Part shown: positions 1-11,689 of the stretch, piece by piece
Numbering within the stretch: position 1 is the first letter of the stretch
How the letters are laid out: each line of letters opens with the position of its first letter
NCBI GenBank assembly: GCA_036873135.1
Contig: JAPTYO010000010.1
Span: 9,586,634-9,650,633, forward strand
Reading direction: 5' to 3'
DNA from: Clarkia xantiana subsp. parviflora
Taxonomy: Eukaryota > Streptophyta > Magnoliopsida > Myrtales > Onagraceae
DNA length: 64,000 nucleotides
The notes under the pieces: generated by a model
What the model was told of the DNA's origin: nothing
Database searches by the model: none
Seen by the model: the letters and a program-made list of their open reading frames with translations, nothing else
Position numbers and translations under genes: made by a program

Positions 1-3000
1 AAATATCTGCAGCCGCATTTTTACCGTCACTAAAAGTTACCTTCTTTACTGTCATTATTGTTGAAATACACTGTGATTTAATAAAACCACACCGGTGGTA
101 ATTGGATATTAGTGCACCATATTACCAAGTGGGCTACCTCCTCCTATCACCAATTGGTTTTAGGATGAAACCCCACTTGTTAAAATGGTTACTCTATGTT
201 AGCCCATTGGGTTTGACTCGGCCCAATGTGGAATTTAAAAATTATCGCCAACTTAAAAATATATTCGCGATAAAAGTATGTTTACTGGCGTTTTATTACA
301 GAAAAGTCGGTAAAGCCATATTTCTGATAGTGAATAAGCATACCTCAGACATCAGAATCCATGGAACTGCACCCATTCCGACCGAATAAGAAGCTACAAA
401 GATCTTGTCGGAAAAGAAAGTTTATACTTTATATGATAAAAACTCAGTCAATGTAATAATACAAATTTGACATAACTCGGTTGATTATTTATTTACCAGT
501 ATTCCGGAGATAGCAAGAATTGGTGCAATATCAACTCCATGATCCTGATTTGCAGAAATAAATAACTCCTTAGTTCTAGGGCGGAGCAAAAACTCGAACC
601 CGTCCTGAAATTAGGGCCGAATTTGGTCGATCGGGACAGCTTTTTCTCTAAAGTCGGGTTCGGACTTTTTGCTCAAAATCTCGAAAAGTCTAAGCCCGTC
701 CCGCTTTAGTTAGTATATATATAATTTATGGTGTTTAGAATTGGATGAATTTGAAATAGATCATATAGAATATAAGTGTAAAATGAGATTTTTCAGGTTT
801 GATGGTGTATAAAACTGTTTATTTATTTATATTTGTGGTGTTTGAAATGATGTTTCTCCAGTTTTAGTTTTTTTTTTTTTTTTTTAAACTCAAACTATCA
901 CAAGGCCGTCTCGAAATCCCGACTTGGACGGGAAGTTTTCCTTGTGCTCGAGGAGTGGCTAATGTTAGTGAGCCGCGAAAATTCCCGTCTCGAGCTTAGC
1001 CCTACTTAGTTCTATAGCATTATAGAATTATAGGGTCTAGCGACAATTTTGTGTCAACGAAACTAGAAACATGTCACTATAGCTTTTTAGCGACATAAAT
1101 TCCCTGTTACTAGTATTTCCGCGAGTGTTGAGAATCTAGGTTTAGGGTATTTGAAAGCTAGGCAAGTAAGTGTTCTTTGTGTACCTCTAGGTAGAAAGAA
1201 ACTGCGGTAAGTGAACAACCTACGAACAATCCGCAAGCTGAGACCTAACGTGACAAACCAAACAACGCAATAATTAGATGAAAATATTCAAAACAAAATT
1301 GGGTTTTGGTAGAAAATGTTCGATACAACCATATAAATGAGGCGATTTTGAGATTTAAAAATACCAGTAGAAGAGGTTTCCTTCCGACTTTGTCCATTAG
1401 AGTAGCACCAATTGCTGTCACCACAATCTGTCCATTTAAATGATTCACTCACTTCAGCTTTGTAAACTTGTGAAACAAGAAAAGTGGACCGAGGTCAAGA
1501 TAATCGCAAAACAAGACGACCGAACCTGAATGATTGCAAACGATATGCTTCCAACTGTTGAAGAAATTCCTGATAAACTCGATGTGCATAAACTGTCAAG
1601 CTAGTTAGCAAAAACATATTTTTAACAATTTACAGAAAATAAATAGATCTTCCATCGATTCGAACCTGCTTGCTCGAAGATATCGCTTAGATAGAAGTTG
1701 ATCCCGTTGATGCCACCAAACTGTTGGAAGATCATCAACATAACTCCGATCTGATATGATCAACATAATTTTAGAAAAAAAAAATTATACACTATCTACA
1801 ATGACTTGGAGGGCAAGTCAGTGGGTACTTAACGGAAAAATTAACGGTTAACTAATGGATGCACTAAAGAACATGTTCCAATCGTGTTATAAATCAACCA
1901 ATTATATAAATACCAAGAAATTAAAAAAAAAACAAAAAAAATTGAAATGTATTCTTATACAGTGAGGGGTTGCAGATATCTTCTTTCACGTAAATCGCGT
2001 AGTCTAACTTTAGGCAGTATATCTAGATTCTCAATATATTCCTGCCATCATCAACAAGTAGCTTAATTAGGACAATTACTTAGAACCAACCACACACAAA
2101 CAAAGAATTTAGTTACATACGCGTATATCAGCTGCTTCTTCAGATGTATCAACATCGTCGCCTCGTAGTTTTTGCAACGCTACCTCGAAAGCTCGATCCT
2201 TCCCAACCTTCGCCTATACTAAAAAAGTAGTTGGTCATAAACCACCAAACATAGTTTACAAAGATTGACATCTTTCTCGGTGCTTACCAACCATCTAGGA
2301 GATTCCGGGATCAGAAGGAGACCGAAAATAAGAACCACACACGGGATTGTTCCTGTAAAAGTATATATGTTACGCCTACTAGCCTTTTTTTGCCCTAGTG
2401 ATAAAAAATTTATTGGTACAGATTTGGAAGTAATTTATACTTCTTATCGGTGAACATGAGAAATTTGCCAAAACATATCTTCACTGACGAAAATGAGTTC
2501 TGTCGGTAGAAAGATATTGCTTTTTTTTTTTTTAGTAGAAAAAGGTTTTCTTGTGGGTTGGGGTTAAAGATTCACCAGTTAATGCTAAGGCCCTCCATGA
2601 GAGCACCGTTCCTAAGATAAAGGCCATCGATACTCCCGTAACTATCATAAGCTGCAAGCAAGATATTAAGTGTTACATAACAATATTAGTTATAAAGATA
2701 AGTACATACTACCACCACTACTATACATATACTAACTTGATTGATTGCAGTAAGCACTCCTCGAAGTTCTTTGGGTGAGATTTCCGCAATGAACACCGGT
2801 ACCTTAATTTGGATTCCAAACATCATCAATTAGCAAATATTGACATACGGGCTTGGCTTACTACAAATGCAGACGAATTTGCAGCTGTTAAATGGAGAGA
2901 TGCAATGAATCAAATTTTAAGAGAGAGAAACTTAATGAGTTCTCAGTTGTTTCACATATCTCGATGTGTCTGATTAACAACTGCGTTTCGAGTGCATTTA

Positions 3001-3907
3001 TAGTTCACTGCAATTTGCGGAAGTCACTTGAAATAATGGAGGAAATAACTGTGAAAATAGTTTGATTTGTAAAGAAGATAGATAGAGGTAGAATAAATCA
3101 TCACCACAAAGGAGAAGATGCCTATTCCATATCCAGTTGCCAACCTTCCAATGTCCAAAGCAACTGCACCCTTTTCTCATAAATGTAAACTAAATGTTAC
3201 AACTTCTATACCAAATTCATCTAAAATGTATTCATCGTAAACCGGTTTCGACATTTTAGAACCGACCTGGGCAAAGTATATGGCGAACCACCCTGCGACG
3301 CAAAATGCACTCGATATCCTCATAGTCTGCATCGATATGTCATATATTATATGATTCATATAGCGTGTACGTGTATATATTATATACGATTTTAATTTTA
3401 CCCCTTTACGGCCGAGGAAATCAGCTATTGGTCCACTCGTGATCGCACCAACCATTGCGCCGAAGTTCATTATCGATCCAAACATTGAATACTACATGAT
3501 CAAGAAACATATACAAACATAATGACATTAATTAAGTGTATGACATGTTTTATATATGATTGATAGAGAGGTCTTGATATACCTCTGACAAAGATAGACC
3601 GAGATCACTTCTTATCGCAGACTGAGTAGGCGAAGAATATCCGATCTGAAACTCGAAAAAAGATAAAACAACAGCGACACTATTATACTCCGTCGCTATT
3701 TAAGCATGAGGGAGACTAACATGCTAATGTAGGATGTTGTTCTTGAAAAAAAAAAAAAAAAAAACTTACACATGTTCCAAATTGGTAGGAACCACATACG
3801 ACAACTGCTGTGCTCAAGTAAACCATCCATGGATGTCGATTCTTGACCGTCGTAATGAGCAGTTGTTCGACTTCTTCTTCGTCTCCGGTAATGTCATTCA
3901 TTCCCAT
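1..3907 (-). CDS. ERD6-like sugar transporter, copy 1 (partial, cut by window edge)
   Basis: A major-facilitator monosaccharide transporter of the ERD6-like (ESL) family, which typically moves hexoses across the tonoplast. Sixteen exons plus the first six bases of exon 17 are readable: exon 1 at 3770-3907, exon 2 at 3583-3645, exon 3 at 3402-3491, exon 4 at 3267-3326, and so on to exon 16 at 344-403. All have AG acceptors and GT donors with no stop or frameshift. Visible signatures are an acidic N-terminus with an ExxxLL dileucine, GRKG after the second membrane segment, PESPRWL in the central loop and QQFGGINGI. The start is the ATG at 3907; the in-frame codon further upstream is TTG. Exon 15 has lost one Ala codon relative to copy 2. 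A hAT element sits in the intron between exons 14 and 15. Exons 17-18, holding the last two membrane segments, lie outside the window, so intactness is unproven. Confidence 0.85.
577..1004. mobile_element. hAT-type MITE in intron 14 of transporter copy 1
   Basis: A 428-bp insertion absent from the same intron of copies 2 and 3. It starts TAGGGCGGAGC and ends GCTTAGCCCTA, an imperfect terminal inverted repeat, and is flanked by a perfect 8-bp duplication CTTAGTTC (569-576 and 1005-1012). An 8-bp target duplication is the hAT hallmark. There is no transposase ORF, so it is non-autonomous. Confidence 0.85.
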
Positions 3908-5056
3908 ATTATTCCTATTCAATTGATGAACAAATCGACGCTACTCGTATTTGACTATTTGAGCACTTATGATCTCAAGTGTATTATCAATCTTGAATTG
4001 GAAGGGAGTTCAATCAATGATGAAGCTGGCAACTAAAAGAAGAAATATATGGAAAGAAGAAGACCATATGAGTGCTTAATATATATAGTAGGTACAAAAA
4101 ACATTCTTTTGCAAACAATTTGTATATTTTACATAATATCGAATAAAATATATTAAATCTTCACAATATAAATATCCTGAATTCGCAAGTGCATCAACTA
4201 ATTAATGGACCGATACAATCAATATTTGACCTTAAGGGATGATATTCATCGAGTGATGGACCGATACATTTAAAGCGTTAGATTTGATTTTTTTTTTTGT
4301 GGTAAACGTTAGATTTGATATGAAGTTCAACCACCCAATAGTATATTATAATACTATAATACACAAGGATAGGCAACTCTCTGGCATGTCAGATTCACAT
4401 CTTATCTTACTCACGTCTTGGTTTTCTTGTGTCGTCGGTGCAAAAAAACCTCGCCAAATGCCTACTTTTTTATGTGCCCATTTGGTAAACACTTTCCCAC
4501 CAGTAACGACACGATTTAAGTATCAGTTAAGTTCGATTCGATTTAACTATGATAAATTATTAATCTTGAATTTAATTCGTCCGAAGTAATTGTACTCTGC
4601 TTTACTAATTGATTCAACTAATTGTGTGCCATTTATAAAATTAATTTTTCATCTGCCAATTAGTAGCTGGTCCAACTAACCATGAAATTCGATTTATTTT
4701 CTCTCTTAAATTTGTTTCATTCTCCATATTGATTTAACAATTGAAAAATTAAATTTAAATAAACTCATTCTCATTTTAACTAATTCATATATAATGTTTG
4801 TTTGTTCTTTATTAGATTTTTGGAGTTGCATGCTTCTGATTTAAACTTGAGTTTTTCTCACTTATTTGTCATTATACTTTAAACTTTTGGATGATACGAC
4901 AGAGTAAATGACCTAGGTAGCCGCATACTTTATATATACAAAGACGAAGGTAAGTACAAAACCAGAAACTAAATTTAGAGTGAACTTATAGCCATGACAT
5001 CAATAAGGAGTAAACTATAGTACATAGTCTTTGTCCCAAATATATGGCCATAAATT
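3908..5056. other. Region upstream of transporter copy 1
   Basis: No gene is seen. TTAATATATATA at 4077-4088 reads on the minus strand as a TATA-box-like motif about 170 bp before the copy 1 start; shorter versions occur at the same place before copies 2 and 3. The stretch 4200-4520 is similar to the upstream DNA of copies 2 and 3. It preserves an uninterrupted version of the site into which the PIF/Harbinger-like element went at 11690 and 24841. The rest is AT-rich. Confidence 0.5.
4077..4088 (-). promoter_or_regulatory. Candidate TATA box, transporter copy 1
   Basis: The minus strand reads TATATATATTAA followed by GCAC. The equivalent place in copies 2 and 3 (9647-9654, 18463-18470) reads TATATTAAGCAC. 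Conservation in all three promoters supports a core promoter, but no transcript start can be seen. Confidence 0.4.
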
Positions 5057-5640
5057 TGAGAGTTTTTAATTTAATTTTTAAAGATTAAAAAAAAATTGTA
5101 CAATATGTTTGACTAAAGTTAGTTTTGATGGAACAATTTTATTTTATTAGACTTTTGGTGCAATATGTTATGTACATTTTTTGTGCATCCGTTAGTTGAC
5201 ATATAGTTTTGACCGTTAAGTACCATATGTCTTGCGCGTGACTTGCACTCTAATTTTTATTTTGTTTAATTTAGTCCTCCAAATTATATCTCAAACTTTT
5301 GATTTTTACAATTTAGTCCCTAAATATTCTCAATCGGTCCTTACATCCAAATTGACCTAACTATGGTCCAACCCATGTCTGGTCCGATTGAAATTTTTTA
5401 GTGACTAAATTGTACAAAAAAAAGTTTGAGATATAAATTGAGGACCTGAAAAAACATAATAATTAGAGAGCATTTCACATACAAGACACATGCTACTTAA
5501 TAGTCAACTAACGAATGAATCAAAAGTGTACAAATTGTAAACGTATTACACTAAAAGTCTAAAGAAAATGTAACACCAGAAAAGTCAACTTTGATAAAAA
5601 CATGTTATACCAAAAACTATTTAAACCTTTTAAAACAAGA
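5057..5640. mobile_element. Foldback (long inverted repeat) element
   Basis: The two halves are imperfect inverted copies of each other: the stretch around TTAGACTTTTGGTGCAATA (from 5147) recurs in reverse complement around 5555-5565, and CCGTTAGTTGAC at 5190 recurs inverted near 5510. The arms total about 200 bp each. No transposase is present. The precise ends and any target duplication are unclear. A single related arm lies at 27660-27900. Confidence 0.55.
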
Positions 5641-5780
5641 GTGTAATTGCCTCCCTTAGACACTGAATATATATCCCTGCATAACATATAACTTCAATCT
5701 GGACCCAATACATTTTTACCTGCTTAATTAACAAACTAATTTACCATCCTCTGTTTGGATCTACTAATTAAGATAGCTAA

Positions 5781-8700
5781 TTATGCTTTGGTGCCAATGG
5801 CAGCTTGAATTTGTTCAAGAGTTTTGCCCTTGGTTTCCGGTACAACTCCAACCACAAATAAGATTGCTATTGCATTTGTTGCAGCATATAGAAGAAAGGT
5901 ACCTGCATTATTAACCAACTACCTTTAGTAAACCTTTCATCTCTATATAGTTAATCTATATATCGAGAAATAATGAATATCAGTCGAATTAATTCAATAA
6001 TAATAGTACCGCATGAACTCCAGGTCATTAGGAAGTTGAAGGTATACGAAACGGTCCATGACCCGGACCAATTCACTAGAGTTGTCAAGCCTCCCCCGAT
6101 TCCTTTGATATCGATCGGAAATATCTGCAACAGCAACAACCGCATTTTTACCGTCACTAAAAGTTACCTTTACCGTTGTGTTTAAGATCTCTTCCCCCTA
6201 TTTAAAAATTTTGTCGACATAGTAAAAGTACATTTACGGCGACATCAGAGTCCCTAACTTACAGATAAGTCGATAAAATCATGTTTATGCATACCTCAGA
6301 CATCAGTATCCACGGAACTGCGCCCATTCCGACCGAGAAGGAAGCTACAAAGATCTGTTCGATAAAGAATAAGTAAGTTTATATGCTAAAGATTTAGACA
6401 ATGTATATATAATTCAGAATTGACATTAACTCGGTCGATTATTTATTTACCAGTATTCCGGAGATAGCAAGAATTGGTGCAATATCAACTGCTCCGTGAT
6501 CCTGATTTACAGAAATAGGCAACTCCTTAGTTCTAATACCACTAAAGAGTTATACTCTCTAGCGACAATTTTTCCTGTAGTAAAAGATAACATATTTTGC
6601 GAGATAAATATTCCTTGTCACTGATATTTTCGTGAGTGGTGAGAATTTAGGTTTTGGGTATTTGAAAGCTAGGCAAGTGTGTTTAGTGTACCTTTAGGTA
6701 GAAAGAAACTGCAGTTAGTGAAGAACCTAGGAACAATCCGCAAGCTGAGACCTAATGTGGCAAACAATGCAATTAGATAAAAATAGTTTTCAAAACAGAG
6801 TCGGGTTTTGGTAGAAAATGTTCGATACAACCATAAAAATGAGACAAATTATGGGTTAAAAAATACCAGTAGAAGAGGTTTCCTTCCGACTTTATCCATC
6901 AGAGTAGCACCAATTGCTGTCACCACAATCTGTTGAATTAAATGATTCAGCTTTGTTAACTTGCGAAGCAAGAAAAGTCGATCAAGTTTATGATTTCGCG
7001 AAACATGACGACCGAACCTGAATGATTGCATAAGATATGCTTCCAACCGTTGAAGAAATTCCTGATAAATTCCATACGTATAAACTGTCAAGCTAGTTAG
7101 CAAACAAATTTTTAACAATTTACAAAAAATAAATAGATCTTCCATCGATCCGAACCTGCTTGCTCGAAGATATCACTTAAATAGAAGCTGATCCCATTGA
7201 TTCCACCAAATTGTTGGAAGATCATCAACATAACTCCGATCTGATGATCAACACAATTAAAAAAAACAAATATTATGCACTATCTACAATGACATGGAGG
7301 ACAAGTCAAGTGGGTAATTAACGGAATAATTAACAGTTCACTAATGGATCCACAAAAAAAACATGTCTCAATCATGTTGCAAATCAATAATGTAAAGATG
7401 GAGAAATGCAAAAGTTTGGAATATATTGTTTTACTGTGAGGGGTTGCAGATATCTTCTTTCACGTAAATCACGGAGTCTAGCTTTAGGCAGTCTATCTAG
7501 ATTCTCAATATATTCCTGCCATCATCAGCAAGTATATAGCTTAGGAAAATTACTTAGAACCAACTAAATAAGGATGTCTCATTCATATATATATTGTGAT
7601 AATGATGAATTAAACAAAGAATTTAGTTACATACACGTATATCAGCTGCTTCTTCAGATGTATCAACATCGTCGCCTCGTAGTTTTTGCAACGCTACCTC
7701 GAAAGCTCGATCCTTCCCAACTTTCGCCTATACTAAACAAGTAGCTGGTCATGAATCTCCAAACACAATTTACAAGTGCTTCTTTCTCACTGCATGCTTA
7801 CCAACCATCTAGGAGATTCTGGGATCATAAGGAGACCGAAAATAAGAACCACGCACGGGATTGTTCCTGCACAGAGTAAATATGTTATGACGAATTGGCT
7901 TTTCCCTGAGTGATAAAATTTTGATTGGTAAAAAGTTGATAAATTTGAAGTAATATATTTAGATGACAATTTTTGCCCTGATCTCCTTTGTGTTTATTGG
8001 CGAAGAAGATTTTTTTTTTCAAAAAAAAATCTTTACCGACAAAAAGTTCTGTCAGTAGAAAGATATTGTTTTTTTTAGTAGTGTTGTTTAAAATGTTTTC
8101 TTGTGGGTTGGGTTAAATCTTTACCAGTTAATGCTAAGACCCTCCATGAGAGCACCGTTCCTAAGATAAAGGCCATTGATACTCCCATAACTATCATAAG
8201 CTGCAACCAGGATAATAAGTGTTGCATAACAACATTAGTTAATATTGCTGCAAAGACAATTAATACTACCACTACTAGTCTATTATACATATACTAACTT
8301 GATTGATAGCGGTAAGCACTCCTCGAAGTTCTTTGGGTGAAATTTCCGCGATGAACACCGGCACCTTAATTTGGATTCCGAACATCAATTTGCAAATATT
8401 TATATACATATATGGCTAAAATGCAGTCTACTGCAAATGCAGTTGAATTTGCAGTTGTTATATCGAAAGATATAATTGAATCAGATTTCAATAAAGAGAA
8501 GTTTAATAAGTTCTCGGTCGTTGCACAAATCTCGATGTGTCTGAGTAATAACTGCAAATTTAACTGCATTTATAATCTACTGCAATTTTGCCGGATGTCC
8601 CTTAACAAAATGGATAAAATAATTGTGAAAATAGCTTGATTTGTAAAGAAGATAGTTAGAGGAAGAGCAAATCATCACCACAAAGGAGAAGATGCCTATT

Positions 8701-9479
8701 CCATATCCAGTTGCCAACCTTCCAACGTCCAAAGCAACTGCCCCCTTTTCTCAAAAATGTAAAATAAATATTACAACTTCTATACCAAATTCCTCTAAAA
8801 TCGATTCATCGTAAACCAGTTTCAACATTTTAGAACCAACCTGGGCAAAGTATATGGCGAACCACCCTGCAACGCAAAATGCACTCGATATCCTCATAGT
8901 CTGCATCGATTTGTCATATGTTTCATACATCGTGCACACATATATACTATATGGTAATGCATTTACATATCCGACTTTTACGATCTTAATTTTACCCCTT
9001 TACGGCCGAAGAAATCAGCAATAGCTCCGCTCGTGATCGCACCAACCATTGCACCAAAGTTCATTATCGATCCAAACATTGAATACTAGATGATCAAGAA
9101 ACATATAGAAACAATGACATTAAGTGTATGCCATGTTTTATGATTGATGATGGAAAGGTCTTGATATACCTCTGCCAAAGATAGACCGAGATCACTTATT
9201 ATCGCAGATTGGGTAGGCGAAGAATATCCGATCTGAAACCCGAAAAAGAAAACACAATAGCGACGCTTATTATACTCCGTCGCTAATTAAGCACGAGGAG
9301 ACTATCTAATGCAGGATTTTGTTATTTAAAAAAACACTTACACATGCTCCAAATTGGTAGGAACCACATACAGCAACTGCTGTGCTCAAGTAAACCATCC
9401 ATGGATGTCGATTCTTGCCTGCCGTAATGAGCAGTTGCTCGGCTTCTTCTACGTCTCTGGTAATGCCATTCATTCCCAT
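5781..9479 (-). CDS. ERD6-like sugar transporter, copy 2 (complete)
   Basis: A full ERD6-like (ESL) major-facilitator transporter, normal for the family at 465 residues in 18 exons. Exons: 9342-9479, 9170-9232, 8996-9085, 8841-8900, 8679-8744, 8299-8364, 8125-8200, 7802-7866, 7635-7727, 7435-7515, 7156-7240, 7018-7061, 6867-6929, 6692-6751, 6451-6501, 6295-6354, 6010-6124, 5781-5902. Every junction is GT-AG and the phases agree. Motifs in order: N-terminal EAEQLL dileucine (a known tonoplast sorting signal type in ESL proteins), GRKG near residue 96, PESPRWL near 200, QQFGGINGI near 275, DKVGRKP near 320, and VPETKGKT in the last exon, followed by TAA. Family knowledge suggests proton-coupled hexose export from the vacuole, often stress-induced; the sugar cannot be told from sequence. 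This gene is the likely donor of copy 3. Confidence 0.93.
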
Positions 9480-10538
9480 ATTCTCCTATTCAATTTCTGA
9501 ACTAATCGATGGTGCCCGTATTTGACTTTTCGAGCGCTTAGGGTCTCAAGTGTATTATCAATCTTGAATTAGAAGGGAGGTCAAGAAATGGTGGAGCTGG
9601 TAACTGAAAGAAGAAATGTGTGGAAAGGAAGAGACCATATAGGTGCTTAATATAGTAGAGAAGTTTGAGGATATTTGGTTACTTTATTTTAGCATGTAAA
9701 AACTCGGAAACAATCACTCTATCTTCATTCTGTATTGGGGACATCTAAATTTGGCTAGTGATCATTTTTTTTGCCCAAAGCTAGTGATCAATTAGAAAAG
9801 AGCTTTTGGGGAAAAAAGTCATATATTATTTACTAACAGTTGGATTCTATGTGTGAGTTTGAATTTAACCATTAGGGACCTCCACAAAGGGATGGACAGG
9901 GGTTAATTCTGATAATCATCAGAAGCTTAAGTCGAAAAATGATTGAGATCAAAACTGAATTGTAAAATGAATTATGTGCGTAAAATTAGAGGTTTAGAGA
10001 GTGATGGTATTTATAGGCTTCAAGACCGATAGTCATAAATTGGCCCATTAACGACCTTTGAATTACCGAACTTGCATGTGGTTAAGTATGGTTTTATCTT
10101 ACTTGACTAACTATGGTTAGTTGGTGTGAGAAAGGCGACCACCACAACACTATTATGACATGACGTCAGAGTGTCAAGGCATCACGACGTCGAGGCGCCG
10201 GCCATAGCACTCCTGGTGGGCGGACCTCGTTGCTTGGATATTACTAGTTATGTTGAATAATGAAAGTTTCCCTAAGTTAAGTCCTAAACATTGACCAGGT
10301 TATAAATGAAAATGTTGTGATGTGATGTGACGATAGTATGACATTAACGTGATTACAGGGAAGATTATCCCCAAGTCAAGTCCTAAACATTGGCAGGATC
10401 GTAATCGGAGTGTCGCTGCAATAATATGACAATGTCATGACGACAAGAAAGCAGTGTCATGACAGTGGGGAAATAACTGGAGTGGCATGGAGATGAGAGT
10501 CTTAATGCGATGATTTTGGCCATCCTTAAGATGGAGAC
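9480..10538. other. Upstream region of transporter copy 2
   Basis: No gene is seen. A TATA-like TATATTAA (minus strand, 9647-9654) lies about 170 bp before the start. From roughly 9660 outward this DNA differs more from its duplicate in unit 2 than the transporter part does. The stretch 10140-10530 is locally GC-richer with repeated TGACATGACG and ATGACGACG-type words; I could not assign it. Confidence 0.45.
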
Positions 10539-10722
10539 GGGAAATTTATTCTTGTGTAGGCTTGGTGTTTACACCAAGCCAATAGATACGTGACAAGTGT
10601 CACGTTCTCTTGTTGGTTTTTTCTAAACCCCTAAGAATGAACCCTAGAATTGTGAGAATTAAAGACACTTATTATATATCTATTGACTTGGTGTAAACAC
10701 CAAGCCTACACAAAAATTTTCC
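10539..10722. mobile_element. MITE whose terminal repeats are themselves palindromes (unit 1 copy)
   Basis: About 184 bp bounded by inverted repeats of roughly 45 bp: TTGTGTAGGCTTGGTG on the left, its complement ending CAAGCCTACACAA on the right. Each arm also contains a perfect internal hairpin (GGCTTGGTGT, TT, ACACCAAGCC on the left). No ORF. The target duplication is unclear. A more mutated copy is in unit 2. Confidence 0.65.
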
Positions 10723-11689
10723 ATAGGAGGAGAGGATTACGCCTCCACCACTCTATGAGGGAAAGCAGCGATCCTCCTCATGGAGGAGTGATGTTCCTTC
10801 TTACTGAGGATATGCGCGGCGTCTCTTTTTTGGTACACAGAAGGATGCACCAATCCAATTTTTATCTTAAGAGGGTTATCTATGCTGGTGAAAAATTTGA
10901 AAAAGTCTTTTGTAAAGTCACGTTTTTCACACGTGTTGATCCCGTGTCAAGTAGACGCATGAATTATAATCGTTATGAATCGAGAGGCATAACTAAGTAT
11001 ATATCTCAATCATTAATCCGGAAAAAAGTGCTAGTCATGTTATCTTGAAACCGTAAATGTTAAACTACTGCTTCACCTATCAACTTAAGTCTAAATTTCT
11101 CATGTCACGGAGCACCAAGTGCGTTCACAACATCACAGACTAGTCTAAGCTCCCAATCTATTTAACGATTCATATAAATGGAAAGAGTGTTAATCAAATA
11201 GTTAATCCAAATTTCTCAAAATAATTGTAATCAAGACCTGGGTGGAGAATATCCGGACTATGGCTTCAAGAATTGACCACCTCTAGATGGTACTTGAGTT
11301 TCTGAACTCTCTTCTTCTCTGCAATTTTACTTGTAATAATTGGGTTGGGAGTTTACCTCTACCTAAACTTTTTTGTTTCATTAAAAATAAATGAATAATC
11401 CTTTTCCGATATTTAAAAAACAAAAAACAAACAAAACAAAAACAAAAAGAGTTCTAGAGATAACAAATAAATACGGCAAGAATTAACGTTTTACAGATGA
11501 AAATCGATATGCAACGAGTGATGGACCGATACAATCAATCTTTGACTTAAAGGGATGATATTCATCGAGTTATGATGAACCGATTCAATCAATATTTGTC
11601 GGTCCATTTAAAGCGTTAGATTTGATCCTTTTTTTCTGTGGTAAACGTTAGATTTGATTAGAGCTTCAACCACCCAATAGTAATACTCA
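10723..11689. other. Intergenic DNA between MITE and PIF-like element
   Basis: Ordinary non-coding DNA with no convincing exon. The near-identical counterpart is at 23862-24840. Open frames here lack family resemblance, splice context and coding character. Confidence 0.4.

Noticed and set aside
6849..7145. Open frame of 98 codons on the minus strand (and its twin at 15665-15961)
   Set aside because: It is transporter exons 12-13 read through introns; the exon structure with GT-AG borders explains it.
8366..8639. Open frames of 67 and 75 codons on both strands in transporter intron 5
   Set aside because: Intronic, palindrome-like AT-rich DNA with no similarity to a protein family; duplicated only because unit 2 copies it.
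10683..11048. 121-codon open frame right of the palindromic MITE
   Set aside because: It starts at a TTG within the MITE arm, and the unit 2 counterpart is altered by indels; no coding signature.
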